From an uncultured Victivallales bacterium (GTDB lineage: Bacteria > Verrucomicrobiota > Lentisphaeria > Victivallales > UBA1829): a stretch of 64,000 nt of DNA. The notes below the pieces were generated by a model. It was not told the origin of the DNA and made no database searches. It was given only the letters and a program-made list of their open reading frames with translations. Location of the stretch: NCBI GenBank assembly GCA_944390735.1, contig CALXRL010000039.1, positions 62,001-126,000 of the forward strand. Reading direction: 5' to 3'. The position numbers and the translations under genes were made by a program. Every line of letters begins with the position of its first letter. The stretch's first letter is position 1. Shown piece after piece: positions 25,812 through 35,505 of this stretch.

Positions 25812-26894
25812 ATGGCAAAAACTCCTGTCAAGGTAGGCATCTGGGGACTCGGAAGAGCCGGATACAACATGCACTGCAATGAAATCGACCTTTACAAGGG
25901 CGAACTGGAAATCGTCGCCGGATGCGACCTGCTTCCCGAACGCACGGAAAATCTGAAGAAGCGTTATCCGAACTGCAAGGTTTACAACGACGGCAATCAG
26001 TTCCTTGCGGACAAGGATGTGGAACTGGTCTCCGTCGCGGTCCGTTCTCCGCAGCACATTGACTATGCGATCCGCGCTCTGGAAGCGGGAAAATACGTTT
26101 TCGTGGAGAAACCGGTCGGTCTGACCAGCGCGGGAGTGGAGAAACTGGAACAGGCGATGGCGAAACATCCCGGGAAGACGTTCTTCCGTCAGAACCGTCG
26201 TTTTGAAGCGGCGTTCAATCATGTGCGGGAAATCATCGACAGCGGAATTCTCGGGAAGGTCTACGAGATCAAGCTCTGCCGCCACGGATTTCAGTACCGG
26301 GAGGACTGGCAGGCCATCAGCGACTGCGGCGGCGGACAGCTCAACAACTGGGGTCCCCATCTGATTGACCACGCGCTCCGGCTTATGGATGCGCCGATCG
26401 CCTCCATCTGGAGCGACCTGAAGAACATCAACGGACTCGGAGATGCCGAGGACAACCTGAAAATCATTTTCAAAGGGGAAAACGGCAGAATCATCGACGT
26501 GGAAATCTTCAGTGCGGTGGCATTGCCCTCTCCGATCTATGCGGTCTACGGCGATCGCGGGACCTTGATCTGCGAAGACGAACAGGATATCAAGCTGAAA
26601 TATCTGGCACCGGAGTTTCAGCGTCCGGCGCATGCGGCGTCGAAGGAGACTCCGCCACTGAACGGCAGCTTTGGCGGCACCGCCCAGCCGAAATGGATCC
26701 GCAAGACGATCATGGTGGAGCCATCGAACAAGGCGACGGTCAACGATATCTATCATCATCTTTACCTTGCGCTTCGGGAAGGAGTTCCGTTCCCGATCAA
26801 GCCGGAAGAGGCGCTGGAAGTGGTTCGCACCACGGAGAAGATCAAACTTCAGAATCCCGCATTCAAGGTCAAAGCCGACGAATTCGGTCTCTGA
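25812..26894 (+). CDS. Gfo/Idh/MocA-family oxidoreductase
   Basis: 360 residues. An N-terminal Rossmann domain (VKVGIWGLGRAG) with the family EKP motif (VFVEKPVG near residue 100) precedes the alpha/beta substrate domain, which contains GGGQLNNWGPHLIDHALRLM with the conserved His. Members oxidise or reduce sugars, inositols or glycosides with NAD(P). It lacks a signal peptide, so it is cytoplasmic. The substrate is probably a sugar, given the divergent AraC regulator. A strong terminator follows. Confidence 0.88.
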   Translation: MAKTPVKVGIWGLGRAGYNMHCNEIDLYKGELEIVAGCDLLPERTENLKKRYPNCKVYNDGNQFLADKDVELVSVAVRSPQHIDYAIRALEAGKYVFVEKPVGLTSAGVEKLEQAMAKHPGKTFFRQNRRFEAAFNHVREIIDSGILGKVYEIKLCRHGFQYREDWQAISDCGGGQLNNWGPHLIDHALRLMDAPIASIWSDLKNINGLGDAEDNLKIIFKGENGRIIDVEIFSAVALPSPIYAVYGDRGTLICEDEQDIKLKYLAPEFQRPAHAASKETPPLNGSFGGTAQPKWIRKTIMVEPSNKATVNDIYHHLYLALREGVPFPIKPEEALEVVRTTEKIKLQNPAFKVKADEFGL

Positions 26895-26918
26895 TTTCCG
26901 CCTGTTCAGGAAATGCAA

Positions 26919-26956
26919 AACGGATATCCCCGCACAAGAGGATATCCGTTTTTTTT
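26919..26956 (+). terminator. Rho-independent terminator after oxidoreductase gene
   Basis: Stem AACGGATATCC, loop of about 10 nt, GGATATCCGTT, then eight T (26949-26956). Confidence 0.88.
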
Positions 26957-27007
26957 GTCATCGCATCCGTCCATCCGCAAAAACCGCTCGCTTCTCTCCG
27001 GAAGAAT

Positions 27008-29020
27008 TCAGCGCGGAATGCGGACCGGTTCCGCATTCCGGCGGAACGGATAAAGGCGCTCGGAAAACGCCCGGTTGGACTCCACAAACGCCCGGTAAGG
27101 TTCATCCGTCACCGAGACGAGTCCGATTCCATAATTCTCCCCGTCCCAACGCCCGATCAGAGTCTGATCTTTAAAACAGAAGTGATGAATTCCGACAATC
27201 AGCGGGTGGCGGGCCGTACTTTCCAGCAGAATCTTCTGCGCCTCTTCCCTTACATGAGGCGCACATCCCGGATATGCGAGAATCCCGGGCATCCCGCGCA
27301 TCCGGTGCCCGACGCTTGACTCGCTGATCAGCACGGGTTTGTCCCCAAGCCCGGCATAAACAGAATGGTCATGATGCAGAGCATAGTCGTTGATGCTGAC
27401 CACATCGCAACTCTCCGAAGCCATCCGGAAGAGCCATTGCTTATTGTAATCCTGCACTTTGAAACGGGAACCGAGATAGAGATGATGCGGCGCATGTTTC
27501 TTCACAGCCTGCCGGGACAACTCAAAGAAGCGTTTCCAGAATTTCAACGAGAATGCTTCAAAATCCGCCCGGCATCCCTTTGCATCCGGAAGAGTTTCCA
27601 CGCAAGCCAAAGCATCCCAGGAGGGCCAGGAGCCTTTCCATGCTTTGTTCAGAGCAGCAATGGTTCCGTACTTTTTCCTGAGTCCGGCGATCAGCTCCCG
27701 TTTTGCCGGGAGTTCCGCAGAGGCGAGAAACGCGGCCTCCGCCACCTCGACGGAAGACCCGAAATGAAGCTCGTTTCCGACAAAATAGCCGATACAGTAA
27801 GGATCCTCAATCGTCCAGCGGAACTTCTCCGGAAGCACATTCAGGAGTTCCGATTCAAACTCCGGGGAATAAACATCACGGAACTCATTCTTCGGCCCGA
27901 AACGCATCGCTTTTCTGGAGGGTAACGGCAGATTCAGCATATATGGCATTTTCCGTTTGCGGTAAAGAGCCGGATCGCTCCAGTTGCCGATGGTATTGTA
28001 TCCCCAGCTCTCCATCCGGCGGAACTGAAAATCGTGCCATGATTCGTTCCCGTACCGGATTCGGCAGTTGTCGGAATAGAAATGAAATACGCAGCCCGGC
28101 GCGGCGCTTTTCCGCGTATAACATTTTGCTTTTCCGCGATCAGTCGGCCAGTATTCCCCCCGGGACCAGGCGTTGACACCGCGTGAAAAGAACAGTCGTC
28201 CGTCCGGGTCCGCGAAGTACCATTTGCCTTCCCACTTTTCCACGCGAAAATACCCGGTTGCCTTCAAACGGGGACCACTCTTCCAGCCGCCCCACGGATC
28301 CCAGTCCGCGACACGCGGCTTCAGAGCGGATTTCTCGTTCCGCAGCGATTCCTTCAACTGCCGGTTCGATTTGATTTTTTCCGGCCACTCCTCATGACAG
28401 TACTGACCGTAGTCATCAATAAACGGAAAAAAGGTTTCCGGAGAACGGATCGCGGGAGAAGGGTCATAACGTCCGTGAAGCCGAATCCCGGAAATCCGGA
28501 AACGACCGTAACGGACAAATCCGCAAATCACATGAATACACTTCACGGAAGAGGTGTCGATATTCGTCCCCCCCTCAAAACCGTTCGGCATTCCCTTTGC
28601 CCGAAACAGCGGATCGAATGACGATCTTCCTCCATGGTTCAATGGATAAGTAAACGAGCGTTTCTCTCCCGGTCCAAGCACAAAAACCCCGATTTTATGA
28701 CGGCTCCACATCCCCAGGCAGATGTCCCCTGTCACCGCACGCTCCCGATCAAGATTTTCAATTGCAAAGGAAATAAAACGAAATCGGGAGAAATCCCAAT
28801 TTTTTCCTTTTTCCGGGACAAGCACGAAATAGGGCCAGGGATTCGATCCCGTCCGGAATTCGGCCGTCACACCGCCGCCGGAATCCGCCGATACGGAAAT
28901 TTTCTTTTTCCAGGAGACCTTCAGATTTTCACGGTCCCAGTGGACAGCTTCTTCCGCTCCGAGCAGAAAAAATGCCGACAGCAGACAACAAAGTGCAATG
29001 CAAAACCATCCAGACTTCAT
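27008..29020 (-). CDS. Secreted glycoside hydrolase, clan GH-A, agarase-like
   Basis: 670 residues with a signal peptide (MKSGWFCIALCCLLSAFFLLGA). The N-terminal 200 residues are beta-rich. The barrel starts near 255 with GYFRVEKWEGKW and DPDGRLFFSRGVNA, a pattern I associate with GH50/agarase-like enzymes. Acid/base candidate is E417 (GYFVGNELHFG), nucleophile candidate E567 (PVLISESS). It is a clear paralogue of the next upstream gene, whose TGA shares one base with this ATG, so translation is coupled. The exact GH family and substrate are uncertain. Confidence 0.75.
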   Translation of the reverse strand: MKSGWFCIALCCLLSAFFLLGAEEAVHWDRENLKVSWKKKISVSADSGGGVTAEFRTGSNPWPYFVLVPEKGKNWDFSRFRFISFAIENLDRERAVTGDICLGMWSRHKIGVFVLGPGEKRSFTYPLNHGGRSSFDPLFRAKGMPNGFEGGTNIDTSSVKCIHVICGFVRYGRFRISGIRLHGRYDPSPAIRSPETFFPFIDDYGQYCHEEWPEKIKSNRQLKESLRNEKSALKPRVADWDPWGGWKSGPRLKATGYFRVEKWEGKWYFADPDGRLFFSRGVNAWSRGEYWPTDRGKAKCYTRKSAAPGCVFHFYSDNCRIRYGNESWHDFQFRRMESWGYNTIGNWSDPALYRKRKMPYMLNLPLPSRKAMRFGPKNEFRDVYSPEFESELLNVLPEKFRWTIEDPYCIGYFVGNELHFGSSVEVAEAAFLASAELPAKRELIAGLRKKYGTIAALNKAWKGSWPSWDALACVETLPDAKGCRADFEAFSLKFWKRFFELSRQAVKKHAPHHLYLGSRFKVQDYNKQWLFRMASESCDVVSINDYALHHDHSVYAGLGDKPVLISESSVGHRMRGMPGILAYPGCAPHVREEAQKILLESTARHPLIVGIHHFCFKDQTLIGRWDGENYGIGLVSVTDEPYRAFVESNRAFSERLYPFRRNAEPVRIPR

Positions 29021-31137
29021 CACTGATCCCATCCGCATTCATATTTGCCGTCAAGGCGGTACTGCATCATATTTTCACTGATCCTCCGCATCATTGCGGT
29101 AAGCTCCCAGAAGGGTGTATCGCAGCAGTCGATTACGCCGATTGCAAGATTTTCTCCATCGAACCGTCCGGTGAGCGGCTGATTATTCCAGCAGAAATAG
29201 TGAGCTCCAACCACCTGCGGATGCAGAAGAATTCCCTGCATGATCCGCAAATAGGCATGGGCACGGTCATTCTGGGTAATTCCGGCAGGGCGCATATCCG
29301 CATTGAAGGCGCCGCGGTCAAGAACTCCCACATGGAATTCGGTAATCATGATCGGCTTGTCCTTCGGCAGTCCGGCGGCACGGAAACCATCCATGCTCCA
29401 ACTGTAAATGTTGCGGGAGACGATATCTGCATATCTCGATGCAGCCGCATAGGCCTCCGGATGCCAGCCGAGATGCAGACGGGACCCCAGATACAGATGA
29501 TTCGGAGAAAACTCCTTCACAGTCTTCCGGCAGAGAAAATAGAAGCGATCCAGAAAATGCGCATTGAACGCCAGCATATCTTCGAAACTCTTTTCCGGGT
29601 CCGGCAGAGTCGTCGAATTCAGGACTTCCTTCCAGTTTTTGTAACGGGTCCCCCATTTACGATTGAGGGCGGAGACCGTCACATATTTCGTATCAAGCAT
29701 TTCCACAAATTCCTTCTTCGACGCATTGTCTGCTGGAGCGGAAAACGCGCTCCGTGCAATGGCAGTCCGATCGCCCCATTTGATCTCGTTGCAGATGAAA
29801 AAGCCGATGCACCAGGGATCGTCTTTCGCGGCGACGGCATCCGCAGCCTTCGTACTGTTCCGAAGAACCTGCTCGAAATCGGGATCGAAAACATCCCGGA
29901 ACCTGTGGAACCCTTCCACTTTCGGAATCCATTTTTTTCCGCCAGCCAGACGCAGTTCCATGGCGTAGGGAGTGTGATGTTTCCGCTGAACCTCCGTACA
30001 GCTCCAGTTTCCGATCGTGTTAATCCCCCAGGACTGAAGACGTTTTCCGACAAAATCCCAGTACACCTTCTGATAATCGGCGCCGTACTTTCGCTTCAAG
30101 TTGTCGCGAATGAAATTGAAACTGTAATTTTTGCGTCCGATCTTTCCTGTTTCATACCATTTCGGGTCGCGCTCCCTGCCCCAGGCATTCGGAGTGATGG
30201 CGTTGATCCCATGCGAGAAGAAGAGTCTGCCGTCGGGATCGACGAGGAACCACTTTCCCTGATATTTCTCCGTCCGGAAGAACCCGGTAGGTTTGAGCTG
30301 CGGCCCTTTCCGCCATCCGCCCCACTTGTTCCAGTCGGCGATCCGGGGTTTGAGAGAGCGTTTCTCCTTGTCGAGCCGTTTGGCGAAGTCGGGATCGGAA
30401 TGGATTTTATCGGGCCAGTCCTGATGAATGTACTGCCCGTAGCGGTCGATGAACGGATAGAAGCGGTCGGGATCGTTGACGGGAGCGCCGGGACCGGTGT
30501 ACGGGGTCTCCAGACGAATGTTGCTGATCCGGTAATGCGCGGAATGTTTTCTGGAATACCCGGCAAGATTATGTCCCCAGAAAATGATGGCGTCGACCCG
30601 TCGCCCGTCAATGTTTTTGAGACCGGGAATTCCCGGCGGGGTTGCGCGCAGACCGTCGATCCGGCATTTGGCGAACTCATCGGCCTGCGGATAGTAAAGT
30701 CTCAGAGTCCGTTTTTCCTTCGGATTCAGTCCGAAACCGCTGTTGTTGGCAATCTGACGGGTGCCGACCAGCGGATTGGTCACTCGGATGGAGACAATCA
30801 CCTGCTGATCGTCATCCATGTTTTCAATGTCCGCGCAAAGATGCTGATAACGCGAGAGATCCCAGTAGAGTTCTCCTTTCGGCGGAGGCAGAAGGATTCC
30901 GGGATTCAGCAAAGTATCATCAGTCATTCTGACATCCAGCGCAAACCCGTTTTCCGTTTTCACTTTTTCCACTTTGATTCCATCGGTCTTCACCGGTTTC
31001 GGCGTCACCCAGAGCGGAGCTGTGAAATCTACGGGAACAATTCTGGATACATCGTAAGTTTCCAGATTCACCAGAGGAGTTCCTCCAGCCAAAACAAAAG
31101 CAGAGCAGAACACAGCAGCAAAACTGATTCGTTTCAT
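29020..31137 (-). CDS. Secreted glycoside hydrolase, clan GH-A, agarase-like (paralogue)
   Basis: 705 residues with a signal peptide (MKRISFAAVFCSAFVLAGG). It shares layout and many motifs with the downstream gene: GFFRTEKYQGKW, DPDGRLFFSHGINA, SWGINTIGNWS. Acid/base candidate is E451 (GFFICNEIKWG), nucleophile candidate E600 (PIMITEFHVG). It follows a pseudopilin gene by 30 nt in the second regulator-pseudopilin-hydrolase operon. I start at the ATG 31137 (AAAGGGA upstream) rather than the in-frame TTG at 31143. GH50-like assignment is by motif memory. Confidence 0.75.
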   Translation of the reverse strand: MKRISFAAVFCSAFVLAGGTPLVNLETYDVSRIVPVDFTAPLWVTPKPVKTDGIKVEKVKTENGFALDVRMTDDTLLNPGILLPPPKGELYWDLSRYQHLCADIENMDDDQQVIVSIRVTNPLVGTRQIANNSGFGLNPKEKRTLRLYYPQADEFAKCRIDGLRATPPGIPGLKNIDGRRVDAIIFWGHNLAGYSRKHSAHYRISNIRLETPYTGPGAPVNDPDRFYPFIDRYGQYIHQDWPDKIHSDPDFAKRLDKEKRSLKPRIADWNKWGGWRKGPQLKPTGFFRTEKYQGKWFLVDPDGRLFFSHGINAITPNAWGRERDPKWYETGKIGRKNYSFNFIRDNLKRKYGADYQKVYWDFVGKRLQSWGINTIGNWSCTEVQRKHHTPYAMELRLAGGKKWIPKVEGFHRFRDVFDPDFEQVLRNSTKAADAVAAKDDPWCIGFFICNEIKWGDRTAIARSAFSAPADNASKKEFVEMLDTKYVTVSALNRKWGTRYKNWKEVLNSTTLPDPEKSFEDMLAFNAHFLDRFYFLCRKTVKEFSPNHLYLGSRLHLGWHPEAYAAASRYADIVSRNIYSWSMDGFRAAGLPKDKPIMITEFHVGVLDRGAFNADMRPAGITQNDRAHAYLRIMQGILLHPQVVGAHYFCWNNQPLTGRFDGENLAIGVIDCCDTPFWELTAMMRRISENMMQYRLDGKYECGWDQ

Positions 31138-31167
31138 ATCCAATCCCTTTCTGTTAGGAATTCATAC

Positions 31168-31887
31168 TTAAAAAGTGAGAACGGTTCCATCTTCCAGAGC
31201 CATTCGAGTAAAACCGTCGCTTTGAAGACGACTCTGCGAACGCGCTTCCACATGACCATCGGCAAACGCGAGATTCGCCCGGCTGATGTGAAGCAGAAAA
31301 ATGGCGGAACTATTTTCCAAAGGAAAAGTCGGATGCATCTTGTAACTGGCAACTCCCGGCGAAGAGGCGAAACGCCCGGAATCAGACAGCAGGAAAATTC
31401 TGGAAGGGCCCTTCATTTTTGTCAGACGGAAAGCCCGGGTTCCGTCTTCATCTTTGACGGCGAAATCCCCCGTCTCCTCAACCCGGTCATTGTAATAGGA
31501 ACCGGTCCAGCGATCTTTCGGTGCATACATGCCATAGCATCGCCAGCTCCAGTCCGTCGCGTAGGAGAGCATCTTCGGCAGAACAGGATTGGAACCGCAA
31601 CGGATAATCTGTTTTTTCACATACGGGAACGCCTCTACAATGAAGTATGCCCATCCAAGCCAAGTTTTTGTTCCGGCCTTACACGCCTGACAGCCGATCA
31701 TCCACTGATCCTGAGCATCGGCATACATGAGATGTCCCTTCATCAGCTGTGACAGGTTGTTGACACAGCCAATGGCCTGCCCCTTCTTCCGGGCGCTGTT
31801 CAGAGCGGGAAGCAGAACAGATACAAGAATTGCAATTACAGCAATAACGACAAGAAGTTCTATCAATGTGAAAATTTTTCGTCTCAT
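31168..31887 (-). CDS. Pseudopilin-like protein with prepilin signal and DGH motif
   Basis: 239 residues. The prepilin signal is a basic MRRK leader then [16 protein letters not shown] (Phe +1, Glu +5). The body has [11 protein letters not shown] and [11 protein letters not shown]; near the C terminus is the family motif [16 protein letters not shown] (H-x9-DGH). It is thus a canonical member of the expanded DUF1559-like pseudopilin set of PVC bacteria. Translation start overlaps the regulator stop by 4 nt, exactly as in the first cassette. It is likely exported and assembled or anchored by a type II-like system; a role in glycan capture is inference from context. Confidence 0.88.
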   Translation of the reverse strand: MRRKIFTLIELLVVIAVIAILVSVLLPALNSARKKGQAIGCVNNLSQLMKGHLMYADAQDQWMIGCQACKAGTKTWLGWAYFIVEAFPYVKKQIIRCGSNPVLPKMLSYATDWSWRCYGMYAPKDRWTGSYYNDRVEETGDFAVKDEDGTRAFRLTKMKGPSRIFLLSDSGRFASSPGVASYKMHPTFPLENSSAIFLLHISRANLAFADGHVEARSQSRLQSDGFTRMALEDGTVLTF

Positions 31888-33119
31888 TTTATATTCTCCT
31901 TCTCTTTTGGATTAAACTGTTTTTTATGATGAGAGGCATTCCGTGCCGAGACACTTTCCCGAATGCAGAGCACAGGGGCAAGGCGCGTAACGCGCTGAAA
32001 CGCATCGAGACCGCACCGAATGTAACAGTCGAGATGCGTCATTGCCGTATAACCGAGTTCATAGATCGGATTTCGCAGGGTAGTCAGAGGCGGATCAAAG
32101 GTAGCGGCGAGTGGGAGGTCATCGAATCCGAGCACGGAGAAATCGTCCGGGACGGAATAGTTGAACTTCTTCAAAACCTGAATGAGCTTCATTGCCGAGA
32201 TATCGTCGCGACACCAGAAAGCGGTCGGCGCATCGGGAGCTTTGACCGTCCGGAAAACCTGTTTTTCAAAGTCCTCTCCGAACGAATGAGCGCCGGAGAC
32301 GATTTCAAAAATCCTGTCAAAACGCATAGAGGATTCCGCAAACGGCTTCAGAACCGTTTCCCGTTCAATCATCATATAGGAACAGGCGGGGCTTTTCGGG
32401 TTCATCTTTATATGCGGATAAACAATGCCGATCCGGCGGTGACCATTCTCCCGCAGATAACTGGAAACCGTATGGGCGACCTGATCCGGATCAAATGTAA
32501 CCGATCCGATCCACGGCTGCGAAAATTCACAGTCAATTGCAATCTGAGGCAGATCACTTTGGGCGGTCAGTTCCGCAAGAGGCGGATCGGAATCATAGCG
32601 GCGTTCCCCCAGATGAATCACTCCGGTGTAATGCTGCCGGATATCCTCAACTGCGGCAAGGATTTCCAGACGGGAAGCCCCGGGAGGCGGAAGCTGCCGC
32701 GGCACCAGAGCATAACCGAGTTCCATCGCGCGGTCGGCAATCCCCGAATAAACGCCGAAATGCCGCTGACCATATTCCGTCGAAGGCAGATAATAATCGG
32801 AAAACATCATGGGAAGGATCAGTGCGATATTCTGGAGATTGGAACGGCGGGAACACCTCATGTGCCAGATCCGTTCATTCGGCTGACGGTAAATCAGTTT
32901 TTCCGCTTCCAGAAGCTGATAGACTTTCTGAACGGTCTGTCTCGCAACACCAAGAGCTTCCGCCAGATGACTGACCGGCATCAGCTGCCCGTTGCCCGTG
33001 GTAGTATCACGCCCTCTGAGCCATTCCACCATGGAACCGTGAATCGTGGCAACCGTGTCATTCCTGCCGCAATGACGCATATTCTGCTTCAAGCTGTCGA
33101 GAAAAATCGGATCCATCAT
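31884..33119 (-). CDS. GntR-type regulator with LacI-like sugar-sensor domain
   Basis: 411 residues. The GntR winged helix lies at about 20-90 ([20 protein letters not shown]), followed by a LacI-like periplasmic-binding fold to residue 385 ([38 protein letters not shown]), the same architecture as the regulator at 10491. It heads the operon with a pseudopilin and two hydrolases and probably responds to the sugar they release. AGGGG lies 5 nt before the ATG; a near-consensus promoter is just upstream. Confidence 0.88.
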   Translation of the reverse strand: MMDPIFLDSLKQNMRHCGRNDTVATIHGSMVEWLRGRDTTTGNGQLMPVSHLAEALGVARQTVQKVYQLLEAEKLIYRQPNERIWHMRCSRRSNLQNIALILPMMFSDYYLPSTEYGQRHFGVYSGIADRAMELGYALVPRQLPPPGASRLEILAAVEDIRQHYTGVIHLGERRYDSDPPLAELTAQSDLPQIAIDCEFSQPWIGSVTFDPDQVAHTVSSYLRENGHRRIGIVYPHIKMNPKSPACSYMMIERETVLKPFAESSMRFDRIFEIVSGAHSFGEDFEKQVFRTVKAPDAPTAFWCRDDISAMKLIQVLKKFNYSVPDDFSVLGFDDLPLAATFDPPLTTLRNPIYELGYTAMTHLDCYIRCGLDAFQRVTRLAPVLCIRESVSARNASHHKKQFNPKEKENIK

Positions 33120-33144
33120 TTACACCCCTGTTTTCTGATGGTAT

Positions 33145-33173
33145 ATTTTATTCTAAAAGAGAAAAATTGTCAA
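33145..33173 (-). promoter_or_regulatory. Promoter of second regulator-pseudopilin-hydrolase cassette
   Basis: Minus-strand TTGACA (33173-33168), 17 nt, TAAAAT (33150-33145). Predicted start near 33138, only 20 nt before the ATG. Confidence 0.75.
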
Positions 33174-33337
33174 CATTAAATCAAAAAACCAAAAAGAATT
33201 ATTTACATTATTTTAATATTATGTAAACAAGCAGAAAGAATGAATCCATTCAGAACATGAGGCAAATTCAGGGGAAACGGGAGGGAATAACAGAAAATGA
33301 GAGACATTTCCGTTGTCAAAAGGCAGAGGGGGAAATG

Positions 33338-33422
33338 TGGTGCCCGGAGCGGGGCTCGAACCCGCACATCCATAGGATAACAGATTTTAAGTCTGTTGCG
33401 TCTGCCATTTCGCCATCCGGGC
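33338..33422 (-). tRNA. tRNA-Leu (anticodon TAA)
   Basis: On the minus strand acceptor GCCCGGA pairs with TCCGGGC. The anticodon stem ACAGA/TCTGT encloses loop CTTAAAA, giving anticodon TAA. A long variable arm marks it as class II (Leu), and the T arm contains GGTTCGAGCCC. CCA is encoded. Confidence 0.95.
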
Positions 33423-33448
33423 GGAGATCTCCTGTCAAACGGAATTTT

Positions 33449-33476
33449 ACTATACCCCGTTATTCCGGAGTTTCAA
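33449..33476 (-). promoter_or_regulatory. Promoter of tRNA-Leu(TAA)
   Basis: Minus-strand TTGAAA (33476-33471), 16 nt, TATAGT (33454-33449), about 20 nt ahead of the mature 5' end. Confidence 0.65.
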
Positions 33477-33491
33477 GCCCGGTCCGGAAGT

Positions 33492-35210
33492 TTAATCCTC
33501 CCGAACCGGTTTCGCATCCACAATCTGAAGCTGACGACGGCGTTCCCCGTAATATTCATTGATCTGAGGAATCGCCACCACATCCCACACAGTATGCGGC
33601 TCCAGAATCATATTGAATGCAATGAAATCGGAGGTGTCGCCGTTCCGGTCGCGCAGGATTCCCTTCGTATGTCCCGCCTTGATCGGGAATGTCCGTGCGA
33701 TCTCCACCGCGTTGATCCGGTAGCAGGGCTGGGGATTCCCATGCCCGAAGGGCCCCAGACGGTCGTAGTAGGAGAAGAAATCATCGCCCAGATCATTCAG
33801 GTTGACAAGACCGTCATAGGAGACGCTGTCGATCAGATCCTCCTTGGTGATCTCTCCGCGCACCGTCTCCTCGAAGACCCGCTGGAACTCCGGAATGCTC
33901 TCTTTCCGCAGCCCCAGTCCGACCGCCATCGGATGCCCGCCGTAACGGGTCAGCAGATGCGAACACTTGGACAGAACCTTGATCAGATTCAATCCGCCGA
34001 TGCTGCGTCCGGAACCGTGCGCCTCATCCCCCTGGATCGTCAGGACAATCGCCGGACGGTTGTAATCCCTGGCGAATCGGGACGCCACAATTCCGATCAC
34101 CCCCTGATGCCAGTTCTCCCCCGCCGCAATAATCGAATAACTGCTGGCGAAATCCGGAGACGACTCCACATAATGTTTGGCCTCGTTAAAAATCTCCTGC
34201 TCTTTCGTCTGGCGCTTCTGATTGAAGCGTTCGAGCATATCCGCATACTTGTAGGCGTCCACGATATTGGACGCGGTCATCAGATCCAGCGCGCTGATCG
34301 CGTTGCCGAGTCTGCCCGCGGCATTGATCCTCGGCGCCATCTTGAAGGTGATGTCCGACGGTTTGATCGTGGAACCGGAAATCTTCGCCACTTCGATCAG
34401 AGCCCGCACCCCCGGCCGGAGCTGTCTGCGCAGCATCTCCATTCCATGTTTGACCAGAATGCGGTTCTCTCCCAGCAGCGGCACAATATCCGCCACGGTT
34501 CCGAGCGCCACGTAGTCGAGCACCTCCTTCAGTTCGGTCGTGTATCCACCGAGATTGTTGTCCCTCCCGTACTTGAGGAACGCATGCCCCAGCTTGAATG
34601 CCACTCCGACGCCGGAAAGATTGTGCAGATCCGCCAGTTCCCTGTGGATTTTCGGATTGATGTTCGCCAGCGCCGCCGGCAGCGTCTCCCCCGGCTCATG
34701 ATGGTCGGTGATAATCACATCAATTCCGCGTTTTGCGGCGTCTTCAACGGCCTCGCAGCTGTTGATTCCGCAGTCCACGGTGACCAGCACTCCGCAGTGG
34801 CCGCCCGCCGCCTCCAGCGCCTTTGCCAGAGAATCGGGAGTGAAACCGTAACCGTCGTCGAACCGGTGCGGCAGAAAATTCGTCACAATCGCCCCGTTGC
34901 GCTCCAGAATCCAGGAGAGAAGAGCGGTGGCAGTGATGCCATCCGTGTCGTAATCTCCATGAATCAGAATGTGTTCACGGTTGACGATCGCCTTCCAAAG
35001 GCGTTTAACGGCTGTGTCAATCCCCGGAAAACGGAACGGATCACTGAGGTCCGCAAAGGAGGCATTGAAGTACATATCGACGTTTTCCGCCTCAATGCCC
35101 CGCGCTGCAAGATACATTGCAATCGCACGCGGATGAGATTTCTCTCGGATCAGTTCACCGGTTAATTTTTCTTTGCCATCAGACGCACATGTCCATAGCT
35201 TGTTACCCAT
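33492..35210 (-). CDS. recJ: Single-stranded-DNA-specific exonuclease RecJ
   Basis: 572 residues, the normal RecJ length. DHH phosphoesterase motifs are present in order: HGDYDTDGITA (motif I), VTVDCGIN, ITDHHEPG (motif III), then SGVGVAFKLGHA; the DHHA1 part contains SGRSI and RYGGHPMAVGLGL; an OB-fold closes the protein. It degrades single-stranded DNA 5' to 3' in recombination and mismatch repair. I start at MGNKLW (35210, AAAGGC upstream). TTGACA on the minus strand at 35253-35248 may be its -35 box. The stop lies about 70 nt from the tRNA-Leu(TAA) gene. Confidence 0.95.
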   Translation of the reverse strand: MGNKLWTCASDGKEKLTGELIREKSHPRAIAMYLAARGIEAENVDMYFNASFADLSDPFRFPGIDTAVKRLWKAIVNREHILIHGDYDTDGITATALLSWILERNGAIVTNFLPHRFDDGYGFTPDSLAKALEAAGGHCGVLVTVDCGINSCEAVEDAAKRGIDVIITDHHEPGETLPAALANINPKIHRELADLHNLSGVGVAFKLGHAFLKYGRDNNLGGYTTELKEVLDYVALGTVADIVPLLGENRILVKHGMEMLRRQLRPGVRALIEVAKISGSTIKPSDITFKMAPRINAAGRLGNAISALDLMTASNIVDAYKYADMLERFNQKRQTKEQEIFNEAKHYVESSPDFASSYSIIAAGENWHQGVIGIVASRFARDYNRPAIVLTIQGDEAHGSGRSIGGLNLIKVLSKCSHLLTRYGGHPMAVGLGLRKESIPEFQRVFEETVRGEITKEDLIDSVSYDGLVNLNDLGDDFFSYYDRLGPFGHGNPQPCYRINAVEIARTFPIKAGHTKGILRDRNGDTSDFIAFNMILEPHTVWDVVAIPQINEYYGERRRQLQIVDAKPVRED

Positions 35211-35326
35211 TTTGCCTTTCTTTATCTTTACTATCTGTAACACACTGTCAATATACAATAGGAATCGGAAAACATCAAATTCATTCTTTAAATTTGAAGA
35301 AAATAGTTTTTATTTTATTTTTCCGC

Positions 35327-35354
35327 TTGACTTTTTTCTTTTCTGCTGTACATT
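35327..35354 (+). promoter_or_regulatory. Promoter of tRNA-Leu(CAG)
   Basis: TTGACT (35327-35332), 16 nt, TACATT (35349-35354), in an AT-rich tract about 18 nt before the tRNA. Confidence 0.7.
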
Positions 35355-35372
35355 AGGGGTCATCAACCAGAT

Positions 35373-35458
35373 GCCGACGTGGCGGAATGGCAGACGCGCT
35401 GCGTTCAGGTCGCAGTCCGTGTACGCGGGTGAAGGTTCAAGTCCTTTCGTCGGCACCA
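35373..35458 (+). tRNA. tRNA-Leu (anticodon CAG)
   Basis: Acceptor GCCGACG pairs with CGTCGGC. Anticodon stem CTGCG/CGCAG encloses TTCAGGT, giving CAG. A long variable arm and GGTTCAAGTCC T arm confirm class II Leu. CCA is encoded. Confidence 0.95.
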
Positions 35459-35473
35459 ACCTGATTTGACTAT

Positions 35474-35505
35474 CCTCTCCGGATCTCCTCCGGAGAGGTT
35501 TTTTT
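35474..35505 (+). terminator. Terminator of tRNA-Leu(CAG)
   Basis: A perfect 10-bp stem, CCTCTCCGGA/TCCGGAGAGG with loop TCTCC, then seven T. Its right half is included in the tandem duplication that follows. Confidence 0.9.

Noticed and set aside
28972..31752. A 926-codon open frame on the plus strand across the two hydrolases
   Set aside because: Antisense to two clear secreted hydrolases with catalytic motifs; no recognisable domain of its own.
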